A stretch of DNA of 64,000 nucleotides from Thermoplasmatales archaeon BRNA1 (GTDB lineage: Archaea > Thermoplasmatota > Thermoplasmata > Methanomassiliicoccales > Methanomethylophilaceae): NCBI GenBank assembly GCA_000350305.1, contig CP002916.1:682001-746000 (forward strand), in the 5' to 3' direction. Shown here piece after piece: positions 33,922 to 42,675 of this stretch. The number at the start of each line of letters is the position of its first letter. Within the stretch, counting starts at the first letter, position 1. Position numbers and translations under genes: made by a program. The notes below the pieces were generated by a model that saw only the letters and a program-made list of their open reading frames with translations, was not told the origin of the DNA and did no database searches.

Positions 33922-34412
33922 CAGAGGGCCCTCCTGTGTGTTTCCAGGCAGTAGGAGCCGTCGTCGTCCACGTTCTGTTCGGACGATTCGTAAACGAACC
34001 CGGCCTTGGCATAGGCTTTCTTGGCCATGCGGTTCTCGGAATTCACCTTGAGGTATGCACTGGTGCATCCGCTCTTCCTGCCTATGCCGAAAAGGAACTC
34101 GAGCGTCTCCTGGGCAAGCCCCGTGTGGCGGTACTTCCCCAGGATGTACAGCTTGCTGATGAACAGCGAATCCCCGGTGACCTCCGCGGCGATGATTCCC
34201 GCCACCTCTCCGTCCACTACAATCTCCCAGTACCTGCAGCCCCTGTCGAAGGCGGCGAGGACGGCATCCTTCCCCGTGAAGCGGTGGAAGAACTTCTCGG
34301 CGGATTCGGCACCCCCGACGAGTATGGGGTCGTAGGCCTCGTGCCAGATGGGATGGATGAAATCCCGGATCTCCAGGGCGCTTTCCCTTCCGAGCTCGCG
34401 GAACTCGGTCAT
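33921..34412 (-). CDS. GNAT acetyltransferase 1
   Basis: A 163-residue GNAT protein with acetyl-CoA loop KYRHTGLAQETLEF and the terminal AYLKVNSENRMAKKAYAKAGF. It is a tandem duplicate of the following gene but diverged, so the two may act on different amines. ATG overlaps the pdxK-like stop (ATGA) and its own stop overlaps the next ATG, so the four genes form one coupled operon. Confidence 0.88.
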   Translation of the reverse strand: MTEFRELGRESALEIRDFIHPIWHEAYDPILVGGAESAEKFFHRFTGKDAVLAAFDRGCRYWEIVVDGEVAGIIAAEVTGDSLFISKLYILGKYRHTGLAQETLEFLFGIGRKSGCTSAYLKVNSENRMAKKAYAKAGFVYESSEQNVDDDGSYCLETHRRAL

Positions 34413-35257
34413 TGGCTCAGTCCGAGGTCCTTGAGGAGCTTGGGGATGCCTGCCTCGAAGTTCACCCCGAAGCGCACATCCGTTCCCGCCTCGTGGGTGC
34501 GCACGATGCTCCTCTGGGTGAAATCCACGGCGATCGCCGTGGATCTGGCGAGGGAGAGGCCGTTCATGAGCCCTGAGACCACGACGGAGGAGAAGATGTC
34601 CCCCGTGCCGTGATAGTATCCAGGGATGGTCTCCGCGAAGGCGTAATCGATCTCGCCGGTCTCGGCATCGTAGGAGGCGGCACCGACCTCGGAATCGTCG
34701 AAGAACACGCCCGTGAGGACGATCTTGGACGGCCCGATGCCGGAGAGCCTCTTCAGGAGACCTTCGACGTAATCCCTGCCGTAGGGTCCGGGGACGTACT
34801 CCTCGCCGAGCATCAGCGTCGCCTCGGTGAAATTGGGGAGGATCAAATCGGCCTTGGAGCAGAGTTTCCTCATGCCTGCCGGGAAGGTCCTGTCGAAGAT
34901 GGAATACAGCTGGCCGTTGTCGGCCATGACGGGGTCGACGGCCACGAGGGCGTCCTTCCCGAAATCGTCTATAAGCTGGGAGACTATGTCGATCTGCTCG
35001 AAGGACCCCAGGAACCCGGTGTATATGCCGTCGAACTTCACATCCAGGGTCTTCCAGTGGTCGGCGATGGGCACCAGGTCGGAGGTGAGGTCGCGGTAGG
35101 TGAAACCGGTGAAACCGCCGGTGTGGGTGGAAAGGACGGCGGTGGGCATGCCGCTGCACTCTATCCCGGCTGCGGAGATTATGGGCAGCGCCACGGTAAG
35201 GGAGCACTTGCCGACGCAGGAGATGTCGTGGACGGCAAGGACGCGTTTCTCGCTCAT
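34409..35257 (-). CDS. pdxY: Pyridoxal/pyridoxamine kinase
   Basis: A 282-residue ribokinase-family enzyme that phosphorylates vitamin B6 forms with ATP. It shows the PdxK/PdxY start (RVLAVHDISCVGKCSL), TAVLSTHTGGF, DPVMADNG and the catalytic loop GTGDIFSSV (Asp base). Length is normal. First gene of the operon with two GNAT genes and ygiQ; a TATA (CATTATATCATTA on the opposite strand, about 35277) is just upstream. Confidence 0.92.
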   Translation of the reverse strand: MSEKRVLAVHDISCVGKCSLTVALPIISAAGIECSGMPTAVLSTHTGGFTGFTYRDLTSDLVPIADHWKTLDVKFDGIYTGFLGSFEQIDIVSQLIDDFGKDALVAVDPVMADNGQLYSIFDRTFPAGMRKLCSKADLILPNFTEATLMLGEEYVPGPYGRDYVEGLLKRLSGIGPSKIVLTGVFFDDSEVGAASYDAETGEIDYAFAETIPGYYHGTGDIFSSVVVSGLMNGLSLARSTAIAVDFTQRSIVRTHEAGTDVRFGVNFEAGIPKLLKDLGLSQ

Positions 35258-35350
35258 GGGTCTTAATCAATCGTTAATGATATAATGTTGCCGTCTGGGA
35301 ATCATACCCGATGTATCATTTATCTATATGTTGGGGACATTGTGTGAAGT

Positions 35351-36268
35351 ATGCAGTCGTCCGATGAGCACCTCGAGCGTGCGCTCTCCGAATACAACGA
35401 GGCGGTCAACCGCCTCGAGGCAGACGGTCCGAGCACCGAGCTTCTCGACGCCCTCATCAACCGCGGCAGAATCCTCTCCATGATGGATTCCTGGGTCACC
35501 GCAATGGAGGACTTCAACGATGCCGTCGACATCATCGATACCCTCTCCCGCGAAGGCAAGAAGGTGGATGCAGGCACATACGTCATGGCATACATCTCCA
35601 GGGGCATCCTCCAGGGAGAGAAGGACGACAAGGCGATGTACGACGACTACATGGCCGCATCCGTCAGACTCCCCGAGGTCGGGGAGAAGTCCCGTTTCTA
35701 TGACAGGAAGTCGCTGATCAAGGAATGCATCGACTGTGCCGGGGACCTCGTCGAGGCGGACCTCCAGGACGGCGCCGATCCGTTCATCGAGAAGGCGCTG
35801 TCCCTTTTGGTGGGATATGACGACCCCTGGTCCAGGAACAGGTATTTCGAGGCCATGTCCGCCCGCGGGCAGACCCTCATGCTTAACAGCGACAACGTCC
35901 CCGCCATCAAGGCATTCGACGAGACCATCCGTGTCGGGGAGGAACTCCTTTCCGACGGTGAGCTGGACGACGAGTTACTCCTCGTCTACGCCTACGTGTC
36001 CCGCGGCGACATGGAATCGGACGAGAAGATGTCCGACGCCTTCTTCACGGACCGCGAGAGGGCCATCGGCCTGATGAAGGAGATGATGGACAACAACGCC
36101 CTCGAGGACGTCGAGCTCCTGTCCGAGCTCCACGGCGAGATCGCCAAGGCATACATGGAGAAGGGGGACATGAAGAAGGCCGAATCCCATCTCCTGAAGC
36201 AGGTTTCTCTGAATCTCAACGGAGCCAAGGGATACATGGACGAGAACAACCTCGGGCCCCGCGATTGA
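35351..36268 (+). CDS. TPR-like hypothetical protein
   Basis: A 305-residue soluble, acidic, all-helical protein with degenerate tetratricopeptide repeats (ALINRGRILSMMDSWVTAMEDF, AISRGILQGEKDD-like, AKAYMEKGDMKKAESHLLKQ near the end). No enzymatic motif. A TATA (CATTTATCTATA) lies about 30 bases upstream. Probably a scaffold; partner unknown. Confidence 0.75.
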   Translation: MQSSDEHLERALSEYNEAVNRLEADGPSTELLDALINRGRILSMMDSWVTAMEDFNDAVDIIDTLSREGKKVDAGTYVMAYISRGILQGEKDDKAMYDDYMAASVRLPEVGEKSRFYDRKSLIKECIDCAGDLVEADLQDGADPFIEKALSLLVGYDDPWSRNRYFEAMSARGQTLMLNSDNVPAIKAFDETIRVGEELLSDGELDDELLLVYAYVSRGDMESDEKMSDAFFTDRERAIGLMKEMMDNNALEDVELLSELHGEIAKAYMEKGDMKKAESHLLKQVSLNLNGAKGYMDENNLGPRD

Positions 36269-36317
36269 TAATCGCCCCCTTCTATTGAGACATCGTCTGT
36301 CTGTATATTCACAAGGA

Positions 36318-36328
36318 TTTTTATAAAT
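36318..36328 (+). promoter_or_regulatory. Strong TATA box before the candidate RNA
   Basis: TTTTTATAAAT, 50 bases past the TPR gene and with no open frame for the next 300 bases. Transcription would start at about 36349. Confidence 0.6.
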
Positions 36329-36349
36329 CAAATATGCGCGGACTTTCTC

Positions 36350-36545
36350 CGTGCGTCGGGCGAACTGTCTGGTGATTCGAGGAGGTAAATACTCTGAAAG
36401 AAGAATCAGGCCAGGACCGCCTACTGCAACGTGTGATCCTAGCCCTCGGAACAGCCCGGCTGATAGTCGGGTTGGTCACGCCCCTGCTGAAGTAAGAGAA
36501 TGGCCGAAACCACTTAGGGTCCCGAAAGGGACCCGTCCGAGGTTA
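36350..36545 (+). ncRNA. Candidate structured RNA of unknown family
   Basis: No credible open frame in 36269-36658. The sequence folds on paper as: closing stem TCGGGC/GTCCGA (36356-36361 with 36535-36540); stem CTGGTGATTC with GAATCA-gg-CCAG (36369-36378 with 36403-36414); GTGTGATC/GGTCACGC with G-U pairs (36431-36438 with 36474-36481); CCCGGCT-gat-AGTCGGG (36455-36471); and a GNRA hairpin GGGTCCC-GAAA-GGGACCC (36517-36534). A strong TATA precedes it. I could not match the key boxes of RNase P RNA, SRP RNA or a riboswitch. Ends are approximate. Confidence 0.6.
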
Positions 36546-36658
36546 TGCGTATGGTGGTATTGTTCAGAATATAAACTTTGGTGTACAGCGTTTACCCGAA
36601 TGATGTGAAACTAACTTCAATCGTTCCTTTCATATAATGCGCGACGATAGGGTGATGC

Positions 36659-38704
36659 ATGCGTTCTGCGTTCTGTCCCGGTTGCGGAAGTCTTGTCCTC
36701 CCAGGCAAGAAGAACTGCCCCGGCTGCGGACGCCCGATGACCGAGGGAGGGGAGTGGGTCGCACCCACCAGGGCCCCGAAGGTCGTCAAGAACGAGAACA
36801 AGGATGCCCCGTACCTCCCCTACGAGCCACGCGAGCTCCAGATAGACATCATCTCGGACATCAGGAGCGCCCTCGACCAGTCGAGGCACATCGTCATCGA
36901 ATCCGGGACGGGTACCGGGAAGACCATCGTCTCCCTGGCAGGTTCCCTCGAGCATGCAAAGAGGACGGGGAAGAAGGTCGTCTACATCACGAGGACCATC
37001 TCCCAGTCCGACCAGGTTATGAAGGAACTCAGGGCGATCAACACCATCAAGCCCGTGTCCGGTATCACCCTCACGGGAAGGAGCAAGTCCTGCCCCCTGC
37101 TCATGGCGAGACCCGATTTCGAGAACCTCTCCCCTTCGGCTTTGTCCACACTCTGCAGCGACAGGAAGCAGAAGAGCCAGCAGAACCGCGCCGGAGGGTG
37201 CCCCTACTTCGACAAGACTCTTCCCCAGATCGACAACATCGAGAGGTACTGTAAGAAGGAGTTCCCCCGTTCGGACGAGCTCGACATCTATTGCAAGAAC
37301 AGCGGTGCCTGCCCCTACGAGGCCAAGAAGGCCATGATGAAGGATTTCGACGTCATCGTCGCTCCCTACATCCACATGATCGACCCCGCCATCCGCGACA
37401 ACTTCTTCCAGAACCTGGGGATGGATGAGAAGGACATAGTGCTCATAGTGGACGAGGCGCACAACCTCATGGACGCCGTCCGCGAGCAGGAGAGCTTCAC
37501 GATATCCTCGAGGCTCATGTCATCCGCCCTGGACGAGTGCATGGCCTTCAACAAGCCCCCGGTGTCCAGCACCATGACCCTCGACGACTTCGTACGCGCG
37601 GTGAGGAGGGTGGTCAAGGGACTGGCCTCCAAGAAGATCCCGCTGGGGGAGAAGGAGGCCATGCTCGAGCCGAGGGAGTTCGAGACCGCCCTTGCCTCTG
37701 AATCAGGTACCGACGTGACCGGTCTGAGGTCCATCGTCGAGAAGCTCACGGAACTGGGAGAGAAGAGGCAGGAGGCAATCGCCGATACCGATTCCCCCGA
37801 CTCCCCGCTGCTAGATTTCGCCATCCTTCTCGGGAAATGGGTCAAGTCCCCCGAGGACAGGTACATCAAGGTCGTCCGTACGAACGAGGAGGGCGAGTTC
37901 ATACAGGCATCCTGCATCGATCCCGCCGACGTCCCCGCATTCCTCAGGAAGCTGCCGGGGGCCGTCCACATGTCCGGTACCCTTCAGCCTCTGGCGCAGT
38001 ATGCCAGGGTCATGGGGCTGCCCGACAACACCCTCCCGAGGAAGTACCCCTCGCCCTTCCCCAAGGAGAACAAGAAGGTGGTCTACGCAACCGACGTCAC
38101 CTCCGAGTTCAAGACCCTGAAGGAGAACCCCTCGATGCAGAAGAGACTGGACGACTACGTCATCAGGCTCTGCAACTCCATCGACGGGAACACCCTCGTT
38201 TTCATGCCTAGCTACCGCGTCCTGAAGCTCATGCAGCCCGCTCTCGAGGACGGCATCGACAAGCCCCTTTACTGGGAGCTTTCGGGCCGCCAGAGGCAGA
38301 CGATGAAGAACCTGGATGCCTTCAGGAGCGGGAGGAACGGCGTATTCGTGTGCGTGATGGGAGGTTCCATAGCAGAGGGGATGGACTTCCCCGGAGACCA
38401 GCTCTGCTTCGCGGTCATCGTCGGCATGCCGTATGCCCCTCCGTCCCTGGAGATCAAGGCCATGAAGGACATGTTCGACAAGAGGTACGGTCCCGGGACG
38501 GGATGGAAGTACACAGGAGAGATCCCCGCGGTCAGGAAGATCCGCCAGGCCATCGGGCGTCTCATCAGGACGGAGACGGACAGGGGGATGGCCGTCATCC
38601 TGGACAGCAGGGCCGCCCGCAATGCAAGGGAATTGGAGGCTACACCCACTCAGGACCCTGTGGGGGAGGCCATAATGTTCTTCAAAGGCCCTAGGAAGGG
38701 TTGA
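36659..38704 (+). CDS. XPD/Rad3-family DNA helicase with N-terminal zinc ribbon
   Basis: A 681-residue superfamily 2 helicase. An N-terminal zinc ribbon (CPGCG...CPGCG, residues 6-23) precedes Walker A SGTGTGKT near residue 85, four spaced cysteines of an XPD-type 4Fe-4S domain (SCPLL, GCPYF, YCKKEF, ACPYE between about 140 and 220), DEAH near residue 265, and motif VI QAIGRLIRTETDRG. It should unwind DNA 5' to 3' in repair. A TATA box (CATATAATG) about 25 bases before the ATG suggests a leaderless start. Its stop directly abuts the next gene. Confidence 0.93.
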   Translation: MRSAFCPGCGSLVLPGKKNCPGCGRPMTEGGEWVAPTRAPKVVKNENKDAPYLPYEPRELQIDIISDIRSALDQSRHIVIESGTGTGKTIVSLAGSLEHAKRTGKKVVYITRTISQSDQVMKELRAINTIKPVSGITLTGRSKSCPLLMARPDFENLSPSALSTLCSDRKQKSQQNRAGGCPYFDKTLPQIDNIERYCKKEFPRSDELDIYCKNSGACPYEAKKAMMKDFDVIVAPYIHMIDPAIRDNFFQNLGMDEKDIVLIVDEAHNLMDAVREQESFTISSRLMSSALDECMAFNKPPVSSTMTLDDFVRAVRRVVKGLASKKIPLGEKEAMLEPREFETALASESGTDVTGLRSIVEKLTELGEKRQEAIADTDSPDSPLLDFAILLGKWVKSPEDRYIKVVRTNEEGEFIQASCIDPADVPAFLRKLPGAVHMSGTLQPLAQYARVMGLPDNTLPRKYPSPFPKENKKVVYATDVTSEFKTLKENPSMQKRLDDYVIRLCNSIDGNTLVFMPSYRVLKLMQPALEDGIDKPLYWELSGRQRQTMKNLDAFRSGRNGVFVCVMGGSIAEGMDFPGDQLCFAVIVGMPYAPPSLEIKAMKDMFDKRYGPGTGWKYTGEIPAVRKIRQAIGRLIRTETDRGMAVILDSRAARNARELEATPTQDPVGEAIMFFKGPRKG

Positions 38705-39634
38705 ATGGCCGCCATAGATCTCCTTACCGACAACCGTTACTGGGTGGCCGCGGGGGTCGTTATAGCCCTCATCGTAGGCTCGGCGGGTGAGATGACCTCA
38801 ACCCTCGTCATCGTCGCCCTGATGCTGCAGATGATAGCTTCCATGGAGGGTCTGAGCTTCCGCGGGGAGGACTTCCGCAAGGAATCCAAGCCGATCGTGT
38901 GGTCGTTCGTCTGCTGTTTCGGCGTTTGCACCCTCGCTACTTTGGCCATAGGTTCGCTGTTCATCGGACCCTACCGCACCGTCTGGTACGGCTGGGTGAT
39001 GCTCGCGGCCGTACCATCGGCGGTTTCCGTGATCTCACTGTCGCTGATGATGAGGGGGAACCGCGTGATGTCCGTGCTGGCGCTCACCGCCACGTACGTC
39101 GTCGCCCTCGGTCTCACCCCGCTTATCACCACCGTCCTCATCGGGGATGCCATCAGCCCCCTGGAGATCTTCAAGTACGTCCTGCTGTTCATCGCGATCC
39201 CGCTGCTGGCCAATATCCCCCTGAGAAGGGTCCCCATAAACCGCAGGGCCAAGCTGGTATTCATCAACGTGATGTTCTTCTCGCTCCTGGTCCTCTCCAT
39301 CGGCAAGAACAGGGACTTCATATTCTCGGAACCGTACCTCGTGAGCCTAATCATCGGCGCCTGCCTGATCAGGACCTTCGCGGTGAGCCTCGTCATGATA
39401 GCGTTCATGAAGAGGAGGGGTGCCGAAAGGGACAACTCCGTGGTCTACATGGGATTCGCCGTATGGAAGAACTCTGGACTCGCCACCACGATGTGTCTAG
39501 CCCTCCTGCCCGGAATGCCGGAATCCGCACTGCCCTGCGCCCTCTCCCTCATGATCGAGAGCATTTGGTTCGCGGTAATGACCGGCTACATCGGGAAGAC
39601 CTGGCCCCATGCGGACTCCCCCTTCGCCTGCTGA
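38705..39634 (+). CDS. BASS-like (bile acid:Na+ symporter family) membrane protein
   Basis: A 309-residue membrane protein with nine or ten helices. The fold pattern and segments such as MLAAVPSAVSVISLSLMMRGN resemble archaeal sodium:solute symporters of the BASS/SBF superfamily. Substrate unknown. The ATG follows the helicase stop without a gap, so the two are co-transcribed although unrelated in function. Confidence 0.7.
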   Translation: MAAIDLLTDNRYWVAAGVVIALIVGSAGEMTSTLVIVALMLQMIASMEGLSFRGEDFRKESKPIVWSFVCCFGVCTLATLAIGSLFIGPYRTVWYGWVMLAAVPSAVSVISLSLMMRGNRVMSVLALTATYVVALGLTPLITTVLIGDAISPLEIFKYVLLFIAIPLLANIPLRRVPINRRAKLVFINVMFFSLLVLSIGKNRDFIFSEPYLVSLIIGACLIRTFAVSLVMIAFMKRRGAERDNSVVYMGFAVWKNSGLATTMCLALLPGMPESALPCALSLMIESIWFAVMTGYIGKTWPHADSPFAC

Positions 39635-39669
39635 GTCCTTTTATAATTCGAGTCCATAGAGTGGGACGA

Positions 39670-39755
39670 GCGGAAGTGGCTCAGTGGACTACTACGCCGG
39701 TCTTGAAAACCGGCGGCGATTCGCCTCGGGAGTTCGAATCTCCCCTTCCGCGCCA
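39670..39755 (+). tRNA. tRNA-Ser (anticodon UGA), CCA encoded
   Basis: The acceptor stem GCGGAAG/CTTCCGC pairs over 7 bp, with discriminator G and encoded CCA (39753-39755). The anticodon loop is TCTTGAAAA with anticodon TGA, flanked by a CCGG/CCGG stem. A long variable arm (GGCGATTCGCC) is typical of class II tRNA-Ser, and the T-loop is TTCGAAT. A TATA-like TTTTATAATTC lies about 27 bases upstream. Confidence 0.97.
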
Positions 39756-39798
39756 TTTTACCAACAAGTGATTTATCGTCAGTCCCCGTTGTCCGGTT

Positions 39799-40161
39799 AT
39801 GCCCGAAGAACAGAAGAAGCCTGCGAAGCACATCTGCCTGACGAACAGGAGACCGCTCGGAATCTCCAGCGAACCCGAGGCGGACATCATCCAGGCCCTG
39901 GCCGACCCGGACGTCCTCGCGATGGTCCGCGGTCTGTCCCAGCAGAACATCCGCGCCCCGTTCACCGGCGGTGCCTTCGGGATGGAGGAGAAGAGGGTCA
40001 ACGCGGCCGTCCTCAGGATGAAGGCCGCGGGTCTGATCTGCTCGAGGCGCGTGGACGAGGTCCACGAGTACTACCTCAACTGTCCCAGGCTTCTGTTCCT
40101 CTCCGATTGGCTCAGGGAGCACGCCAAGGACCCCGGAGCGGACCTTCCCGAATACGACTGA
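39799..40161 (+). CDS. Small winged-helix-like protein
   Basis: A 120-residue protein. The middle (ALADPDVLAMVRGLS to AAVLRMKAAGLICSRR) has the spacing of an ArsR-like winged helix, ending in a short tail with YYLNCPRLLFLSDW. No metal-site cysteines are evident. Probably a DNA-binding regulator; target unknown. It lies between the tRNA and a Sel1 gene, 8 bases apart from the latter. Confidence 0.65.
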   Translation: MPEEQKKPAKHICLTNRRPLGISSEPEADIIQALADPDVLAMVRGLSQQNIRAPFTGGAFGMEEKRVNAAVLRMKAAGLICSRRVDEVHEYYLNCPRLLFLSDWLREHAKDPGADLPEYD

Positions 40162-40169
40162 GTGGTAAC

Positions 40170-40820
40170 ATGGCCCAAGAAGTCAGGGAAGACGAGATAC
40201 TGGTAACCGAGTCCCACGACCCGGGAAAGCTTTACGTCTACGCCGGGATGTACTTCCAGGGCATCACCGTCCCGGTGGATAAGGAGAAGGCCGTCAGGCT
40301 CTACCGCATGTCCGCCGAGAAGGGCAACATCGACGCTCAGGTCCGTCTCGGGATCATCTACATGACGGGGGACGGTGCGGAGAAGGACTATTCCGAGTCG
40401 TTCAAATGGTTCAAACTGGCATCCGACAGGGGCAATCCCGATGCGGAGTACTTCGCGTCCCTGATGTACTCCAGGGGCTGGGGCACCGAGAAGAACCCCT
40501 CCGAGGCGGTCCGCCTCTGTTATCTGGCGGCCGATTCCGGCTGCACGGGGGCCATGGTCGAGATCGCCAAGTGGTACCGCGACGGGGAGAACCTCCTTGC
40601 GAAGAGCACGGACCTGTGCCTGGCATGGCTCCGCAGGGCGGCCGACAGGGAGTATCCCGATGCCCTCTACGAGCTTGGCTGCATGTATTCCTTCGGCGAG
40701 GGCGTGGAGAAGGACGTGAAGACCGGACGCATCCTCCTGGAATATGCCAAGCGTTTCGGCGACGAGGATGCCGGGGAGGCCCTGGAAGCCCTCGAGAGGG
40801 GCATGTCCGAGAGGCGGTGA
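40170..40820 (+). CDS. Sel1-repeat protein
   Basis: A 216-residue protein with five Sel1 repeats (RLGIIYMTGDGAEKDY, FASLMYSRGWGTEKNP, ELGCMYSFGEGVEKDV). The ATG at 40170 gives a compact N-terminus; the longer frame upstream covers the tRNA and is not coding. It probably forms an operon with the winged-helix-like gene. Its stop abuts a small minus-strand gene. Confidence 0.85.
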   Translation: MAQEVREDEILVTESHDPGKLYVYAGMYFQGITVPVDKEKAVRLYRMSAEKGNIDAQVRLGIIYMTGDGAEKDYSESFKWFKLASDRGNPDAEYFASLMYSRGWGTEKNPSEAVRLCYLAADSGCTGAMVEIAKWYRDGENLLAKSTDLCLAWLRRAADREYPDALYELGCMYSFGEGVEKDVKTGRILLEYAKRFGDEDAGEALEALERGMSERR

Positions 40821-41018
40821 TCAGTGCACACCCATCTCTTCCCTCAGGGCGGACATCTCGTATTCCGTATCGGCGATCACCGAGTCCACGTTCTTCGATC
40901 TGGAACCGTAGATCTCGCTGTACATCTCTCTGAAGAATACCAGCTGGTCCCTGACCCCGCTGAGCATCTCGTATTCTCTCTGCAAGCGTTCATGTTTGGT
41001 GCATCCCTTGTTTCCCAT
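40821..41018 (-). CDS. Small coiled-coil protein (65 aa), paralog of 52554-52745
   Basis: A 65-residue all-helical protein. The core RLQREYEMLSGVRDQLVFFREM is clearly related to the 63-residue protein at 52554-52745 (LELEYEHLYNVRDQTLLFLKM), so both are real members of a small family I do not recognise. No metal or catalytic motif. Possibly a dimerising adaptor. Confidence 0.65.
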   Translation of the reverse strand: MGNKGCTKHERLQREYEMLSGVRDQLVFFREMYSEIYGSRSKNVDSVIADTEYEMSALREEMGVH

Positions 41019-41076
41019 GGATTGACAACTTTTCTGCGGGTTTATAATTGTATTTCACAGAATCATATTTCCGCGG

Positions 41077-41619
41077 TCACAGGGGCCTGCGGGAGATCGC
41101 GGATGCACAGTCGGGGTCGTATCCGTCGCTGCGGAGATTGATATAGAGGTATTCCAAGGAGGAAACGGTCGCAACCGCACCGACCAGCAGGACGGTGGGA
41201 ACGATACCGATGATTATGATGAGGAACGGGGAGAGGCCGAGCCCGGCGCCGGTGAGCTTGCTCATGTTGGTATGGACGAAGGCTGGCCTGCGGTACCTGA
41301 GGGAGCCCGCGGCGAACCCCGTGACGCGGACGACGGCTATGGCCGCTATCCACACGAGCATCCAGGTCTCCAGGTCAAGATACGGGATCAGTATGGCAAG
41401 CACCGAGATTGCCAGGGCTATATCGGCGGTGCTGTCCAGGTAGGGGCCGTGTCTTGTGGTCTTCCCGGTCATCCTTGCGAGACGTCCGTCGAGGATGTCG
41501 GTAGTCCCTGCGGCGGCATAAATTATCAGAAACTGCCAGGAGAGCGGCTCTGTCAGGAACAGGACGAGAGCCAGAGCTATCCTCGATGCGGAAAGACAGT
41601 CAGGGGCCGACCAGTTCAC
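41077..41619 (-). CDS. CDP-alcohol phosphatidyltransferase
   Basis: A 180-residue membrane enzyme with the family signature D-x2-DG-x2-AR-x8-G-x3-D-x3-D, seen as DILDGRLARM, then GPYLDSTAD. It has five or six helices. It transfers the phosphatidyl (archaetidyl) group from CDP-lipid to an alcohol such as inositol phosphate, glycerol phosphate or serine; the acceptor is not readable. Transcribed alone. Confidence 0.92.
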   Translation of the reverse strand: MNWSAPDCLSASRIALALVLFLTEPLSWQFLIIYAAAGTTDILDGRLARMTGKTTRHGPYLDSTADIALAISVLAILIPYLDLETWMLVWIAAIAVVRVTGFAAGSLRYRRPAFVHTNMSKLTGAGLGLSPFLIIIIGIVPTVLLVGAVATVSSLEYLYINLRSDGYDPDCASAISRRPL

Positions 41620-41670
41620 GTATTGCCATTCGAGAAGGCGGATTTAAAGATGAGTGAAAACGGTAAGTGG

Positions 41671-41688
41671 GCGGCCCCGGAGGGCCGC
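41671..41688 (-). terminator. Hairpin after the TerB-PNPOx gene
   Basis: GCGGCCC-cgga-GGGCCGC, 7 bp perfect stem, 9 bases beyond the minus-strand stop at 41697. Confidence 0.55.
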
Positions 41689-41696
41689 TGTTTGTA

Positions 41697-42551
41697 TCAG
41701 AAGATCTTCTTCTTGGTGTTGTTGACGTTCACGACCTCGGCGCTGCCGCCCTCGAGGGTGAAGAAGCCGAGCTTCCATCCCATCTGGTTGTACATCTTCA
41801 CGAGGTCGGGCATCATGTTCTCGACGATGGGGAGGAGCCTCGCATCGTCGGTGAACACGGCCTTTCCGTCCCAGCGGAGGAACTCCATGCCGGATGATGC
41901 GAGGATCTCGCACCTTGGATTGGCCTGAAGCTGCTTGTAGACGTCCTTGAAGGTGCCTACGGCGAAGTACAGCTTCCCGTCGAGTTTGAGCTTGAGGCCC
42001 AGTACCCTCATCCTGGGCTGGTCCCCGTCGGCGGTGGCGAGGACGAAGGTCTTCGCTTCGTTCAGGAAGGCGTCGATGAATTCCATCGGGGGAACGATGG
42101 GTGCGACCAGCTGTTTGATCCAGTCCTTCTCCTTCTCGGATATGTGCCCGTCCATGGCGCAGGTCATCAGGCAGAGCATCACGATGTCGTCCTTGGTCTC
42201 CTCGGACACCATGCCGATTATGTCCACCATGGTGTCGACGATCTCCTGGTAGACCTCGGGCTCGGAAAGGCCCATCTGGTTGAACATCTCCTTGGCCTTC
42301 TCGTATCCGACATCGCCGTCGGCCATGGTATCGAACATGGGTTTGAGCATGAGGAACTCCTCCTCGGTGAGCACCCCGTCGGCGGCAACGGACGCGAGGA
42401 TGAAGTGGAGGTAGGTGTTGATGGCCGAGGTGCCTCCGGAGAGAGCGGTCAAGGCGTTCAGGACATCTGCGGATTTCTTGTTCATCACAGCTGCGAAGGT
42501 CTGTTTGTCCAGGCCCTCCAGATAACTGCATAGGTCGTCGAAAGACGTCAT
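41697..42551 (-). CDS. TerB-like plus pyridoxamine-phosphate-oxidase-like fusion protein
   Basis: A 284-residue protein of two parts. Residues 1-145 resemble the TerB/tellurite-resistance helical domain, with acidic metal-site repeats (ASVAADGVLTEEE and TCAMDGHISEKE). Residues 150-284 form an FMN-binding split barrel of PNPOx type (FVLATADGDQPRMRVLG, then LYFAVGTFKDVYKQLQANP). A fusion of stress-sensing TerB with a flavin barrel is uncommon. Soluble; redox or stress role inferred only. Confidence 0.75.
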   Translation of the reverse strand: MTSFDDLCSYLEGLDKQTFAAVMNKKSADVLNALTALSGGTSAINTYLHFILASVAADGVLTEEEFLMLKPMFDTMADGDVGYEKAKEMFNQMGLSEPEVYQEIVDTMVDIIGMVSEETKDDIVMLCLMTCAMDGHISEKEKDWIKQLVAPIVPPMEFIDAFLNEAKTFVLATADGDQPRMRVLGLKLKLDGKLYFAVGTFKDVYKQLQANPRCEILASSGMEFLRWDGKAVFTDDARLLPIVENMMPDLVKMYNQMGWKLGFFTLEGGSAEVVNVNNTKKKIF

Positions 42552-42675
42552 ATCTATCGCTCTGGGTATCCGTCTTGTGGATTATAAATCCAACTATACT
42601 TTGTGACATCAACTGCACATAACCCCCAAGGGAAGCGCAGGTCGCGGACCCGATGCCTTCACCGTGCCGATCATC

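Noticed and set aside
36340-36351. Minus-strand GGAGAAAGTCC resembling box CR-I of RNase P RNA
   Set aside because: It is one arm of a local hairpin; about 300 bases with a matching CR-V box should follow on the minus strand, but the TPR gene lies there and no ACAGAA box is seen.
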